In this document: one piece after another, positions 9,418-18,194 of the stretch
Layout of the letters: each line of letters begins with the position of its first letter
How positions within the stretch are numbered: the stretch's first letter is position 1
Assembly (NCBI GenBank): GCA_017305925.1
Contig: JAFKJW010000195.1
Span: forward strand, 38,510 to 93,222
Reading direction: 5' to 3'
Source: Hyphomicrobiales bacterium
GTDB taxonomy: Bacteria; Pseudomonadota; Alphaproteobacteria; Rhizobiales; Rhizobiaceae
Length of the DNA: 54,713 nucleotides
Program-made: the position numbers and the translations under genes
Notes under the pieces: model-generated
The model's database searches: none
Seen by the model: only the letters and a program-made list of their open reading frames with translations
Told to the model about the DNA's origin: nothing

Positions 9418-11205
9418 GTGATGCAACCCATTCTTTCCGTATCCGATCTGCGCGTCTCGTTCCGGTCTTCGGACGGATGGACACCGATCGTCCACGGCCT
9501 GTCGTTCGACGTTCCCGCCGGAAGCACCCTGGCGATGGTGGGTGGCTCCGGGTCCGGCAAGAGCGTCACCGCGCTGGCCACCATGCGACTTTTGCCGCCC
9601 GACAGGGCCCGCGTCACCGGCGAGGTCCGGCTGGACGGGCGCTCGCTGCTCGATCTGCCGGAAACGGCCATGTGCGCCGTACGCGGCAACGAGATCGCCA
9701 TGATCTTCCAGGAGCCGATGACGAGCCTCAACCCCACGGCGAGGGTCGGCTTCCAGATCAGCGAGGTCCTGAGGCGCCACCGGGGCATGTCGGCGGCCGA
9801 GGCGCAGGCGGAAAGCGTCCGGCTGCTGGACCGCGTGCGGATTCCCGCCGCGTCGGCCCGCGTTCACGATTTTCCGCATCTGATGTCCGGCGGCATGCGC
9901 CAGCGCGTGATGATAGCCATGGCGCTGGCCTGCCGGCCGAAGCTTCTGATCGCCGACGAGCCGACGACGGCGCTCGACGTCACCGTGCAGGCGCAAATCC
10001 TCGACCTGCTGCGGACGCTGCAACAGGAGGATGGATTGAGCATCCTGTTCATCACGCACGATCTGGGCGTGGTGGCCGAAATCGCCGACGACATCATCGT
10101 CATGCAGCACGGCGAGGCGGTGGAACGGGGTACGTCGCAGGCCATCTTCAGCCAGCCCGGCCACCCCTATACGCGGACCCTGCTCGCGGCCGCCCCGAGG
10201 ATCGGCGCGACGGCAGGCGGGCAGGCGCCGGAAAGCGCGGTGCATGTCGCGGCAGTCGAGGACCCCGACCCCAGGGATAGCGGGGGAGCAGGCAAGCCCC
10301 TGCTGGTGGTGAGAAACCTGAGCAAGCGCTTCGACGTCAGGAAAGGCGTGTGGGGCAAGGTGACAGGGCGGATCCACGCCGTGGAAGACATCTCCTTCGA
10401 AATCCGGGAGGGAGAGACGCTGTCGCTGGTGGGTGAATCCGGTTCCGGCAAATCCACCACGGGCCGCTGCGTGATCGGCCTCACCAGACCTTCCTCGGGA
10501 ACCATCGAGCTGCATGGCAGCAGCCTGACGGAGCAGGGGAAAGGGCCCGGACATCGCAACCGCATGCAGATGGTGTTCCAGGACCCCTATGCGAGCCTCA
10601 ATCCGCGCATGCGCATCGGCGACAGCATTGCCGAGCCGCTGGTGGTGCAGGGGGAAATGGGGTGTGCCCAGATCGCGGCGCGGGTCGAGGAGCTGCTTGA
10701 AAACGTCGGGCTCTCGGGGGATATGCGCAATCGTTTCCCGCACGAATTCTCCGGCGGCCAAAGGCAGCGCATTTGCATCGCCCGTGCCCTGTCGATGAAG
10801 CCGGACCTGCTCATCGCCGACGAAGCCGTTTCCGCGCTCGACGTCTCGATCAAGGCCCAGATCATCGATCTCATGCTCGACCTGCAACGGAAGATGAAGC
10901 TGGCATTCCTCTTCATTTCCCACGACATGGCGGTGGTCGAGCGCATCAGCCATCGCGTCGCCGTGATGTATCTCGGGGAGCTCGTGGAAATCGGCGCGCG
11001 CGCCAGCGTGTTCGGCCGGCCGCAGCACCCTTACACGAAACGCCTGCTTTCGGCGGTGCCGGTGGCGGATCCGGCGCGGCGACACGTGCGTCCGAAACTC
11101 GACAGCGAAGAACTGAGGAGCCCGCTGCGTCCGCTGGACTACCGGCATCGCGTGCCCACATACAAAAGCGTCGGACCGGACCATCTGGTGCAGGAATGGG
11201 AATGA
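9418..11205 (+). CDS. ABC transporter ATP-binding protein with two fused ATPase domains (DppD-DppF fusion)
   Basis: A 595-residue protein carries both ATPase halves of the oligopeptide-type transporter. The N-terminal half has Walker A GGSGSGKS near 41-48, Q-loop [10 protein letters not shown], signature MSGGMRQRV and Walker [13 protein letters not shown]. The C-terminal half has Walker [10 protein letters not shown] near 340-348, [21 protein letters not shown] and [14 protein letters not shown], where the usual DEP is DEA. The C-terminus carries the family tail with [10 protein letters not shown]. Either GTG 9418 or ATG 9421 could start the protein. It is the last gene of the ureide operon. 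Fused DppDF forms are common in rhizobia. Confidence 0.95.
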   Translation: MMQPILSVSDLRVSFRSSDGWTPIVHGLSFDVPAGSTLAMVGGSGSGKSVTALATMRLLPPDRARVTGEVRLDGRSLLDLPETAMCAVRGNEIAMIFQEPMTSLNPTARVGFQISEVLRRHRGMSAAEAQAESVRLLDRVRIPAASARVHDFPHLMSGGMRQRVMIAMALACRPKLLIADEPTTALDVTVQAQILDLLRTLQQEDGLSILFITHDLGVVAEIADDIIVMQHGEAVERGTSQAIFSQPGHPYTRTLLAAAPRIGATAGGQAPESAVHVAAVEDPDPRDSGGAGKPLLVVRNLSKRFDVRKGVWGKVTGRIHAVEDISFEIREGETLSLVGESGSGKSTTGRCVIGLTRPSSGTIELHGSSLTEQGKGPGHRNRMQMVFQDPYASLNPRMRIGDSIAEPLVVQGEMGCAQIAARVEELLENVGLSGDMRNRFPHEFSGGQRQRICIARALSMKPDLLIADEAVSALDVSIKAQIIDLMLDLQRKMKLAFLFISHDMAVVERISHRVAVMYLGELVEIGARASVFGRPQHPYTKRLLSAVPVADPARRHVRPKLDSEELRSPLRPLDYRHRVPTYKSVGPDHLVQEWE

Positions 11206-11599
11206 CGGCGAGCGATCGCCAGCTTCAGGACAACGATAGCCGGGAACTGCAATGAGAACGCGTCCGGGCGAACGAGGTCGAAGACGTACGACGTGGCCTC
11301 CGTTTCGGCGCCGGGTACCGTCCTTATCCGCTCGCTTGCGCACATCTGGCGGCGAGGACCGTCCCCGTCCGCCCGACCAGATCGGGGATAACCCCTGCGC
11401 TTTCCCAGGCATGGATGGAGACGACCATCGGCGGCTCCGTGCCGAAAGGAGTGTATTGCCTGATCTGATATCCGGCCGCCGCGTTCCTGAGCGGAAGGGA
11501 CAGGCCGAGGCCGGCCTCCACCCTATTTCCGGGCGTGGCCGTCGGCCGCTACAATCCTGAAGCCGGAGCCGTCCTGGCCAGCCGTCGTGGGAGCCCGAA
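11206..11599 (-). other. Intergenic stretch (394 bp) with a possible decayed gene fragment on the minus strand
   Basis: No complete gene is convincing here. On the minus strand a stop-bounded stretch at about 11324-11540 reads like part of a protein (GYQIRQYTPFGTEPPMVV followed by SIHAWESAGVIPDLVGR), starting only from a GTG at 11521 and ending at 11324. I do not recognise the family. It may be the tail of a decayed gene or chance. I see no clear promoter or terminator for the flanking genes. Confidence 0.3.
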
Positions 11600-12277
11600 A
11601 TGCTTCGCCGTTCGATCCTCGCAGGTGCTGCGTCTTTGCTGCTGACGGCTGTTCCTCTCGCTGAAACGGGCAAAGCCATGAGCGCGACATCACTGCATGC
11701 GGCGGCCGAAGGCAACGATGCCGCCGCCATCAAGACGCTTCTTGCCGCGGGTGCGGAAATCGACGCGCGCAACGGCAGCGGCGCCACCGCGCTGCTGGTT
11801 GCAACCCACGGCAACAGGGTCGAGGCCGCCAAGGCGTTGATCGATGCCGGTGCCGACGTGAACGCCAAGGACAGGATCGAGGACAGCCCCTACCTCTATG
11901 CCGGGGCGCGCGGGCATCTCGAAATCCTCAAGATGACGCTTCGCCATGGCGCGGATCTCAAAAGCACCAACCGTTACGGCGGCACCGCTCTGATCCCGGC
12001 CTCGGAGCGTGGTCATGTCGAGACGGTGCGCACGCTGATTGCAGCCGGTGTCGATGTCGATCACGTCAACAAACTGGGCTGGACGGCACTCCTGGAGGCG
12101 ATCATCCTCGGCAATGGCGGCCCCCGCCACCAGCAGATCGTGGAGTTGCTCGTCGAAGCCGGTGCCGATGTCGATCTGGCGGACGGAAAGGGCGTGACGC
12201 CGCTCCAGCACGCCCGCACGGCCGGCTACAAGGAAATCGAGGCGATCCTGCTGGCGGCCAAGGCCCGCCGAGAATAA
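11600..12277 (+). CDS. Secreted ankyrin-repeat protein
   Basis: This 225-residue protein begins with a Sec signal peptide (MLRRSILAGAASLLLTAVPLA, likely cleaved near residue 22). About five ankyrin repeats then fill the chain, with the usual consensus pieces: TSLHAAAEGN, GATALLVATHGNRVEAAKAL, GGTALIPASERGHVETVRTL, GWTALLEAI and GVTPLQHARTAGYKEIEAIL. Ankyrin repeats mediate protein-protein contacts; with a signal peptide this one should act in the periplasm. It stands between the ureide operon and the deaminase gene and has no visible operon partner. Its binding partner cannot be read from sequence. Confidence 0.92.
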   Translation: MLRRSILAGAASLLLTAVPLAETGKAMSATSLHAAAEGNDAAAIKTLLAAGAEIDARNGSGATALLVATHGNRVEAAKALIDAGADVNAKDRIEDSPYLYAGARGHLEILKMTLRHGADLKSTNRYGGTALIPASERGHVETVRTLIAAGVDVDHVNKLGWTALLEAIILGNGGPRHQQIVELLVEAGADVDLADGKGVTPLQHARTAGYKEIEAILLAAKARRE

Positions 12278-12340
12278 GGCCCGCTGGGAATAAAGCTCGC
12301 CGAGAATCGGGCATCGATTGAGTGTCGAAGGAAGACCGCC

Positions 12341-12814
12341 ATGGACGATGAAAGCCGCTTTCTGTGCGAGGCTATAGAATTGGCCCGCGCCAATATCGGC
12401 AAGGGCGGCCGTCCTTTCGGCGCCGTTCTGGTCCGCGACGGCGAGGTGATTGCCGCGGCGGTGAACGAGATTCACGCAACCAACGACCCGACGTCCCATG
12501 CGGAAATGAATGCGGTCCGCGCTGCCAGTCGCAAGCTCGGGTCGCCCGACCTCCGCGGCTGCGTCGTCTATGCCAGCGGCCACCCCTGCCCCATGTGCCT
12601 GGCGGCGATGCGGCTGTCCGGCGTGGGCGAGGTCTTCTACGCCTATTCCAACGAGGACGGCGCGCCGTTCGGGCTTTCGACCGCGGCGATCTATGAAGAT
12701 CTCGCCAGACCCTTCCCCGAGCAATCCATGGCGATCCGCCATGTGCCGGTGCGGCCGGAGGGCCAAGCGGATTTGTACGCCGCGTGGGCCGAAGCGCAAG
12801 GCAGGTTGAAATAA
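12341..12814 (+). CDS. Nucleoside/guanine deaminase, CMP/dCMP deaminase fold
   Basis: A 157-residue zinc-dependent deaminase. The catalytic motif HAEMNAVRAA (zinc ligand His plus the proton-shuttle Glu) is near residues 57-66 and the second motif HPCPMCLAAM supplies two cysteine ligands near 84-93. Length and the long C-terminal segment (LARPFPEQSMAIRHVPVRPE, then LYAAW) resemble bacterial guanine deaminases of this fold more than tRNA adenosine deaminases. Guanine deamination gives xanthine, two steps before urate and allantoin, so it could feed the nearby ureide pathway; this link is inference. The next gene starts 4 bp after its stop. Confidence 0.92.
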   Translation: MDDESRFLCEAIELARANIGKGGRPFGAVLVRDGEVIAAAVNEIHATNDPTSHAEMNAVRAASRKLGSPDLRGCVVYASGHPCPMCLAAMRLSGVGEVFYAYSNEDGAPFGLSTAAIYEDLARPFPEQSMAIRHVPVRPEGQADLYAAWAEAQGRLK

Positions 12815-12818
12815 CGAC

Positions 12819-14066
12819 ATGGTCTCGGGAGAGCCCTTACGCACCGGGCATATTCCGTTGCTGGCGGCCGTCGCCCTGGTCGGCCTCAATCTGAGGCCGT
12901 TCATCACCGGCATCGGACCGCTCGCCTCCGACATCAGCGCGCAGACCGGCCTGGATCTGAAGGGCATATCGCTGCTGACGCTGGTGCCGATGCTTCTGAT
13001 GGGCGTGTTCGCCTTCGCCGGCCCTTTCCTTCAGGCCCGCATCGGCGCTCGGCGCCTGGTCGTCGCTTCCCTTGCCGTTCTTGTTCTCGGCTCGCTGCTG
13101 CGGCTGTTTGCGGCGAACGGCTGGCAGATGGTGGGAACGGCGGCCCTGCTCGGGCTGGGGGTGGCCGTCATACAGGCGGTGTTTCCCGGCATCGTCAAGA
13201 AGCAGTTTCCCGGCCATGTCGGCCTCGTCATGGGCCTTTACTCGGCGACGCTGATGGGGGGCGGCGCGCTCGGCGCACAGGCGGCACCGCTGATTGCCGC
13301 GGCCGGCGGCGGGTGGCGCGCCGGCCTTGCCTGGATGGCCGTTCCGGCCGCGCTGGCGCTGTGGCTTGCCGCACGCTCCCTGCCGCGCGACAGCGTCGCG
13401 AGGCAGGGGGGCGTAAGCGCGATCGCCATGCTCCGGCGACCGCGCGTCTGGCTGCTGATGGCGTGCTTCGGTCTGGTCAATGGCGGTTACGCGACCGTCG
13501 TGGCATGGCTCGCGCCCTTCTATCAGGACCACGGCTGGAGCGCCGCCGCCAGCGGCAGCCTGCTGGCGATCGTGGCGGCGTCCCAGGCGCTGGCGGCGCT
13601 GTTTCTGCCTATGCTGGCCAGGAGCAGGGATCTGCGGCCGTGGCTGTGGCTGACGCTGGCCATGCAGGCGGCAGGCTTCGCCGCGCTGGCCTTCCGGCCC
13701 GAGGTGGCGCCGCTCCCCTCCGCCATGCTGCTGGGGGCCGGTCTGGGCGGATGCTTCGCCCTGTCGATGATCGTGGCGCTCGACCACCTGCCCGACCCTG
13801 CCGCGGCCGGGACCCTGTCGGCGCTCATGCAGGGCGGCGGCTTCCTGATGACCGCGCTGCCGCCATGGGTCGTCGCCGCCCTGCACGACCTCACCGGCAG
13901 CTTCGTCGCCGGCTGGATATTGCACCTGGTCTCGGTCGGGGTCGTTGCCGTTCTCTACTGGCGTGTGACCCCGGCGAGCTATGCCGGGGCAATGGGCGTG
14001 CCCGTGCCGAATGTCGATGGCGAGCGACCGCCAGGGCAGGCAGCCGCAGGAAATGCGCGCGCGTGA
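12819..14066 (+). CDS. Major facilitator transporter, CynX/NimT family
   Basis: A 415-residue integral membrane protein with about twelve hydrophobic helices. The N-terminus VALVGLNLRPFITGIGPLAS is the hallmark of the cyanate-transporter-like CynX/NimT family, and a central charged loop near residues 185-200 separates the halves. It begins 4 bp after the deaminase gene, so the two are probably co-transcribed. Members of this family move small anions or nitrogen-containing compounds; with a deaminase partner, uptake or export of a nucleobase-like compound is possible. The true substrate is unknown. Confidence 0.9.
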   Translation: MVSGEPLRTGHIPLLAAVALVGLNLRPFITGIGPLASDISAQTGLDLKGISLLTLVPMLLMGVFAFAGPFLQARIGARRLVVASLAVLVLGSLLRLFAANGWQMVGTAALLGLGVAVIQAVFPGIVKKQFPGHVGLVMGLYSATLMGGGALGAQAAPLIAAAGGGWRAGLAWMAVPAALALWLAARSLPRDSVARQGGVSAIAMLRRPRVWLLMACFGLVNGGYATVVAWLAPFYQDHGWSAAASGSLLAIVAASQALAALFLPMLARSRDLRPWLWLTLAMQAAGFAALAFRPEVAPLPSAMLLGAGLGGCFALSMIVALDHLPDPAAAGTLSALMQGGGFLMTALPPWVVAALHDLTGSFVAGWILHLVSVGVVAVLYWRVTPASYAGAMGVPVPNVDGERPPGQAAAGNARA

Positions 14067-14404
14067 CCTCATTGGGGAAGCGTGTTGCCGACGGCGCGGG
14101 CGCTCAAGCGTCGAGGACCCGAACGCTCGCTGACGCTTCCGTTCATCCGGGCCGACGGATGCCTTGAAATCCGGCAGCTTGCTCCGGACAGCGCGCTCTA
14201 TGCGGGCCTGCCGTGGCAATCCGACGAGTTGACGAACAATCCCGTCGGTTTGGTGTTCTACCGATGAACGGCGCCGGAGCCCATGTCAGGCCGCTTTTCG
14301 CCAAGCGCCGGATGGGTGCCCGTCATGGATATGATCGTCCCGCTCAAGAGCGCCTGACCGGGCATGAGCGTATGGTTCCTGAGGCATCTGGAAGGATAAC
14401 CGCA
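14067..14404. other. Intergenic stretch (338 bp) without a supported gene
   Basis: Open frames here are short and have no family resemblance. The right end carries the strong ribosome binding site of the phosphoribosyltransferase gene. I found no EcfG-type or clear sigma-70 promoter and no terminator hairpin. Confidence 0.5.
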
Positions 14405-15094
14405 ATGTTCCGGAGCAGACCGAGATTCAAGGATCGGAAGGACGCCGGACACAAGCTCGCGCAGGCTTTGAGCGGACTCGAGGGATCCGCTCCGCTTATT
14501 CTCGCTCTGCCGCGCGGTGGTGTTCCCGTCGCCTTCGAGGTGGCAAAGGCCCTCCATGCGCCGCTCGATGTTCTGTTGGTGCGCAAGATCGGTGCGCCCG
14601 GACACGAGGAATACGGTATCGGCGCGGTCGTCGACGGTGCGAACCCGCAACTCATCCTGAACGAGGAAATCCTGGCGATCGTCCGGCCCGACCCCGGTTA
14701 CATCGAGGCTGAAAAGCACCGCCAGCTTGCCGAGATCGAGCGCCGGCGAGGGCTTTATCTCGGAAACCGGCGGCCCGTCCCCGTCGCCGGCCGGACGGTC
14801 GTCCTGGTTGACGACGGCATAGCCACCGGAGGAACGGCAAGGGTCGCGCTCAAAGCCCTGCGGCAAGATCAGGCAGCCCGCATTGTCCTGGCGGTTCCGG
14901 TCGCTCCGCCCGAGACGCTGGATATCGTCCGCGACGATGCCGACGAAGTGGTCTGCCTCGCCACGCCCGATCCGTTCCTGGCGGTCGGCGCGTATTATGA
15001 GGATTTCGAGCAGACAACGGACAGCGAAGTGATCGGTTTTCTTCGCGAAGCGGAATCCTTCGGCAGGGATTCGGCAGCGCGACACGCGGTTTAG
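14405..15094 (+). CDS. Phosphoribosyltransferase-domain protein
   Basis: The product is 229 residues from ATG 14405, which follows a near-perfect GGAAGGA eight bases away; a longer in-frame start at 14213 adds unconserved sequence. The type I phosphoribosyltransferase fold is shown by LPRGGVPVAFEVAKAL near 35-50, the RKIGAPGHEEYGIGAV loop and the PRPP-binding motif VVLVDDGIATGGTAR at 132-146. Proteins of this kind are widespread in rhizobia, often next to stress genes, and their base substrate is mostly unknown. It stands alone here, 275 bp before the PQQ dehydrogenase pair. Confidence 0.88.
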   Translation: MFRSRPRFKDRKDAGHKLAQALSGLEGSAPLILALPRGGVPVAFEVAKALHAPLDVLLVRKIGAPGHEEYGIGAVVDGANPQLILNEEILAIVRPDPGYIEAEKHRQLAEIERRRGLYLGNRRPVPVAGRTVVLVDDGIATGGTARVALKALRQDQAARIVLAVPVAPPETLDIVRDDADEVVCLATPDPFLAVGAYYEDFEQTTDSEVIGFLREAESFGRDSAARHAV

Positions 15095-15369
15095 GCCTCC
15101 GCCGGGGGGCTTGCTGAACGAGAAAACAGCTTTCCTCGGGTAGGTGCGGGCAATCCGGGGAAAGTCGTCTCCGGCATCGGCATGGAATGTTCGGGTGAGT
15201 TGTTCACGCCTGTGTGAAAGGGACGGGTGCAATGCTGAGGGATCTCTGCTCGTTGATGCCGTGAACTACGCGTGAGCGTGGAGAATACCGTCAGACGCTT
15301 TCCCTCCGGTCAATCATCGAAATCTCGACGTGCGGAACCGCCGATGGCAGACCGAACAGGAGGTATGAG

Positions 15370-15750
15370 ATGAACCCCGCCATGTCGCGCAACTGGCGCT
15401 TCGGACACCTTCTCACCGCACTGGCCGCCGCGATAGGCGCGGCATTTGCCGCCTATGCCTGGGCAACGCCCGGCAGCGGAGTCGACAACACCGGCGGCGC
15501 GCTGCTCGTCATCGGGTCCTCGATCCTGATCTTCCTGGCTTCGCTGCTGCTCGGGCTCGTTGCCGGCGTGCCGCGCTGGCTTCGTGGGCTTCTCCTGGCC
15601 CTGCTTTTCCTCGGCGTCGTTTGCACGGCGGTGGCCGGCTATTTCCTCGAATTGGATGTGCTGGTCGGCTTGATGGCCATCGCCCTCATAGGCTGGATCG
15701 TCGCGATGACGGGCGGCCTCGCAGCTTCGCCCCAGCCGGCGCTGCGATAG
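15370..15750 (+). CDS. Four-helix membrane protein, probable anchor for the adjacent PQQ dehydrogenase
   Basis: A 126-residue protein consisting almost entirely of four membrane helices (starting near HLLTALAAAIG, GALLVIGSSIL, WLRGLLLALLF and VLVGLMAIALIG). An ATG five bases upstream (15365) would terminate after two codons, so 15370 is the start, following AGGAGGT. It lies 19 bp before the quinoprotein gene. In the single-chain membrane glucose dehydrogenase the first roughly 150 residues are a comparable membrane domain that reduces ubiquinone. I infer that this gene supplies that domain as a separate subunit. No sequence motif proves the interaction. Confidence 0.82.
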   Translation: MNPAMSRNWRFGHLLTALAAAIGAAFAAYAWATPGSGVDNTGGALLVIGSSILIFLASLLLGLVAGVPRWLRGLLLALLFLGVVCTAVAGYFLELDVLVGLMAIALIGWIVAMTGGLAASPQPALR

Positions 15751-15769
15751 TCAATCCAGGAGCAGGATC

Positions 15770-17689
15770 ATGAGAAAAACAGCAGCCGCGTTTCTGGCGT
15801 CCGCGCTGACGTTCAGCGCAACAGCCGCCCTAGCCGAAGACGCGCAAGCTCAGGACACCACCTGGCCGACGTTCAACGGCGACCTCAAGGCGCAAAAATT
15901 CTCGCCCGCCGCCCAGATCACGCCCGCCAACGTGAAGAACCTCAAGAAGGTGTGGGAGCTGCACACGGGCGACGTATCGGACGGTTCGGGCAAGGTCCCG
16001 GCGTCCGACTGGTCGGCGACGCCGCTTTTCGTCAACGACACGCTCTATCTGGGCACGCCGTTCTATCGCATCTTCGCCGTCGATCCCGGCACAGGGAAGG
16101 TGAAATGGAGCTTCGACACCCATGCCAAGCTCGAAGCGCCGACACAGCCGGAGATGAAGAACCGCGGCGTCGCCTACTGGCAGGCGGAGAATCCGCAAGC
16201 CGGCCAGCCATGCCAGAAGATCGTCTATATCGGCACGATGGAGGCCAAGCTGTTCGCCGTCGATGCCGACACGGGGAAGGCCTGCGAGAATTTCGGCGAA
16301 AAGGGCGTGCTCGACGTCAACCAGTGGAACAGGACCAACGGTATCTGGCCGCTGTCGCTCCTACAGCCGCCGACCGTCTACAAGGACATGCTGATCCTCG
16401 GCTGGGCCGGTCGCGACTGGGGCGAGAAGGTGACGCCGCCCGGCACGGTCTTCGGCATCGATGCCCGGACCGGCCAGCTGAAATGGACGTTCAACGCCCT
16501 GCCCCAAGACGCCGACGCCAACACCGGCACGTCCAATGTCTGGGCCTCGATGTCGGTCGATCCGGACAGCGGCATGGTCTATCTGCCGATCAGCTCGCCC
16601 AGCCCGGACTTTTTCGGCGGCGCCCGCACCGAGGACCTGCCCTACGCGACCTCGGTGACGGCGCTGGACGGCAATACCGGCAAGGTGGTCTGGTCGCGTC
16701 AGCTCGTCCATCACGACATCTGGGACTACGATACCAATTCCGCGCCGGTGCTGGTCGACATCAAGAAGGACGGCCAGACCGTTCCGGCACTGGTGCAATC
16801 GTCCAAGCAGGGCTTCCTCTACGTGCTGAACCGCAAGACCGGCGAGCCGATCTATCCGATCGAGGAGAAGCCGGTGCCGGCGTCGGACGTAAAGGGCGAA
16901 AAGGCCTCGCCGACGCAGCCGTTCGTCGCGACGCCGGAGCCCACCGTGCCGGAAAAATTCCCCGGCATATGGCCGTTCGCAGACTGGGCATCCTTCGGGT
17001 ATTGCAGCCGCACGCTCGCCAATCTGCGCTATGACGGCAAGTTCACGCCTCCGAGCATCAAGGGCTCGCTGGCCTGGCCGGCCACGTCCGGCGGCGTCGA
17101 ATGGGGCGGCGGCGCTGTAGACGAGACAACGGGCACCTATATCGTCAACTCGTCGGAGGTGGCGCAGATCTATCGGCTGATCCCGCGCGCCGACTACGAC
17201 AAGCTGAAAGCCGACGGCAAGCTGACCTCGAGCGACTACGAGCAGAAGGGCGCCGACTACGCCTTCCACCTGGAAACCTTCCTCACCCCGTCCGGCCTGC
17301 CGTGCTGGAAGCCGCCCTACGGCACGATCTCGGCCTACAATCTGGGAACCGGCCAGCTTCTGTGGCGCAAGCCGTTCGGCGAGGTGCAGAAGTGGGGGTT
17401 CTACATGCCTGACTCCTGGGGGTCCGCGACTATCGGTGCACCCGTCATCACCGCATCGGGACTGGTGTTCATCGGAGCGTCGATGGACGGCAGGGTAAGG
17501 GCCATCGATGAGAAGACCGGCGACGTGCTTTGGAAAGCGCTGGTCGATGCGCCGGCCGTGGCGATGCCGGCAACCTACATGTACAAGGGCCGGCAATATG
17601 TCGTCTTCGTCGCCGGCGGCAACTCGATCCTGGTGCCTCGCGTCAGTGACCAGGTCGTCGCCTACGCCCTGCCGGGCAATGGCAGCTGA
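15770..17689 (+). CDS. Periplasmic PQQ-dependent dehydrogenase, quinoprotein glucose dehydrogenase family
   Basis: The 639-residue protein has a clear Sec signal (MRKTAAAFLASALTFSATAALAE region, cleavage near residue 22). It then shows the eight-bladed propeller of quinoprotein dehydrogenases: WPTFNGDLKAQKFSPAAQIT, repeated FAVDPGTGKVKW-like blades, the VHHDIWDYDTNSAPVLVD segment typical of the Gcd branch, and SGGVEWGGGAVDE. It oxidises a sugar or alcohol in the periplasm using PQQ and calcium. It lacks the membrane domain of classical Gcd, and the upstream four-helix protein could replace it. PQQ biosynthesis genes are not in the window. Sugar specificity cannot be deduced. Confidence 0.93.
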   Translation: MRKTAAAFLASALTFSATAALAEDAQAQDTTWPTFNGDLKAQKFSPAAQITPANVKNLKKVWELHTGDVSDGSGKVPASDWSATPLFVNDTLYLGTPFYRIFAVDPGTGKVKWSFDTHAKLEAPTQPEMKNRGVAYWQAENPQAGQPCQKIVYIGTMEAKLFAVDADTGKACENFGEKGVLDVNQWNRTNGIWPLSLLQPPTVYKDMLILGWAGRDWGEKVTPPGTVFGIDARTGQLKWTFNALPQDADANTGTSNVWASMSVDPDSGMVYLPISSPSPDFFGGARTEDLPYATSVTALDGNTGKVVWSRQLVHHDIWDYDTNSAPVLVDIKKDGQTVPALVQSSKQGFLYVLNRKTGEPIYPIEEKPVPASDVKGEKASPTQPFVATPEPTVPEKFPGIWPFADWASFGYCSRTLANLRYDGKFTPPSIKGSLAWPATSGGVEWGGGAVDETTGTYIVNSSEVAQIYRLIPRADYDKLKADGKLTSSDYEQKGADYAFHLETFLTPSGLPCWKPPYGTISAYNLGTGQLLWRKPFGEVQKWGFYMPDSWGSATIGAPVITASGLVFIGASMDGRVRAIDEKTGDVLWKALVDAPAVAMPATYMYKGRQYVVFVAGGNSILVPRVSDQVVAYALPGNGS

Positions 17690-17706
17690 TATCGGGGCTT
17701 CCGCTT

Positions 17707-18072
17707 CTATGCGGTATCCTGAATGACCAGGGTAAGCGCACCGGCCGGATCTACAGCCGCCGCGACCACCTGCGTGACGTTCAGTCCGTTCTGGGCAAGC
17801 ATGGTCATGGCTGCGGGCGATTCCTGGATGGATGCATGCAGCGCACGCAAATCCTCCACGCTGGTGTCGTTCAGTTTCGGCTCCAGCATGGCCTTCAGTT
17901 GCGGCGGCAAGTCTTCGAACCGCACGATGTTGATGGCGGTGATGGCCTGGTCCGGCGAGGGTGCTTGCTGCGCGGGCGGCTGACCAGGAAGCTCGCCCGT
18001 CGGCCCTTGTGCCATCGTCGGCTGGATGCTGGCGACAACGGAAAGGGCAGCGATCAGCGTCATGATACGCAT
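17707..18072 (-). CDS. Small secreted protein of unknown function
   Basis: A 121-residue product read from ATG 18072, where a Sec signal begins (MRIMTLIAALSVVASIQPTMA, cleavage near 21); AAGGTGA is suitably placed upstream. A 14-residue extension to 18114 is possible but would spoil the signal peptide. The mature part is proline/glutamine-rich at first (QPPAQQAPSPDQ), then helical with VRFEDLPPQLKAMLEPKL and LRALHASIQESPAAMTMLAQ. I do not recognise a family. It faces the PQQ dehydrogenase gene tail to tail. An EcfG-type promoter sits directly upstream, suggesting stress induction. Confidence 0.78.
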   Translation of the reverse strand: MRIMTLIAALSVVASIQPTMAQGPTGELPGQPPAQQAPSPDQAITAINIVRFEDLPPQLKAMLEPKLNDTSVEDLRALHASIQESPAAMTMLAQNGLNVTQVVAAAVDPAGALTLVIQDTA

Positions 18073-18099
18073 GGCTTCACCTTTCATGTCATGAACCAT

Positions 18100-18124
18100 A
18101 ACCCGCTCGCTCACGGCATGTTCC
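18100..18124 (-). promoter_or_regulatory. EcfG-type (general stress) promoter, near consensus
   Basis: On the minus strand the sequence reads GGAAC-N16-GGTT, against the alphaproteobacterial EcfG consensus GGAAC-N16/17-CGTT, with one mismatch in the -10. It is oriented toward the secreted protein gene and ends 28 bp before its start at 18072. Confidence 0.5.
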
Positions 18125-18194
18125 TGACTCTGGCATAAATACCCGAAACGGGCGGATCGGGTGGGCTTAGCGGGTCATTCCGCTATATGCCGGC

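Noticed and set aside
8254-11868. A 1204-codon open frame on the minus strand
   Set aside because: It lies opposite the ABC ATPase, oxidoreductase and ankyrin genes, has no domain similarity and a composition typical of antisense frames in GC-rich DNA.
14213-14404. A 64-codon N-terminal extension of the phosphoribosyltransferase
   Set aside because: It has no similarity to the family, and ATG 14405 has a near-perfect ribosome binding site.
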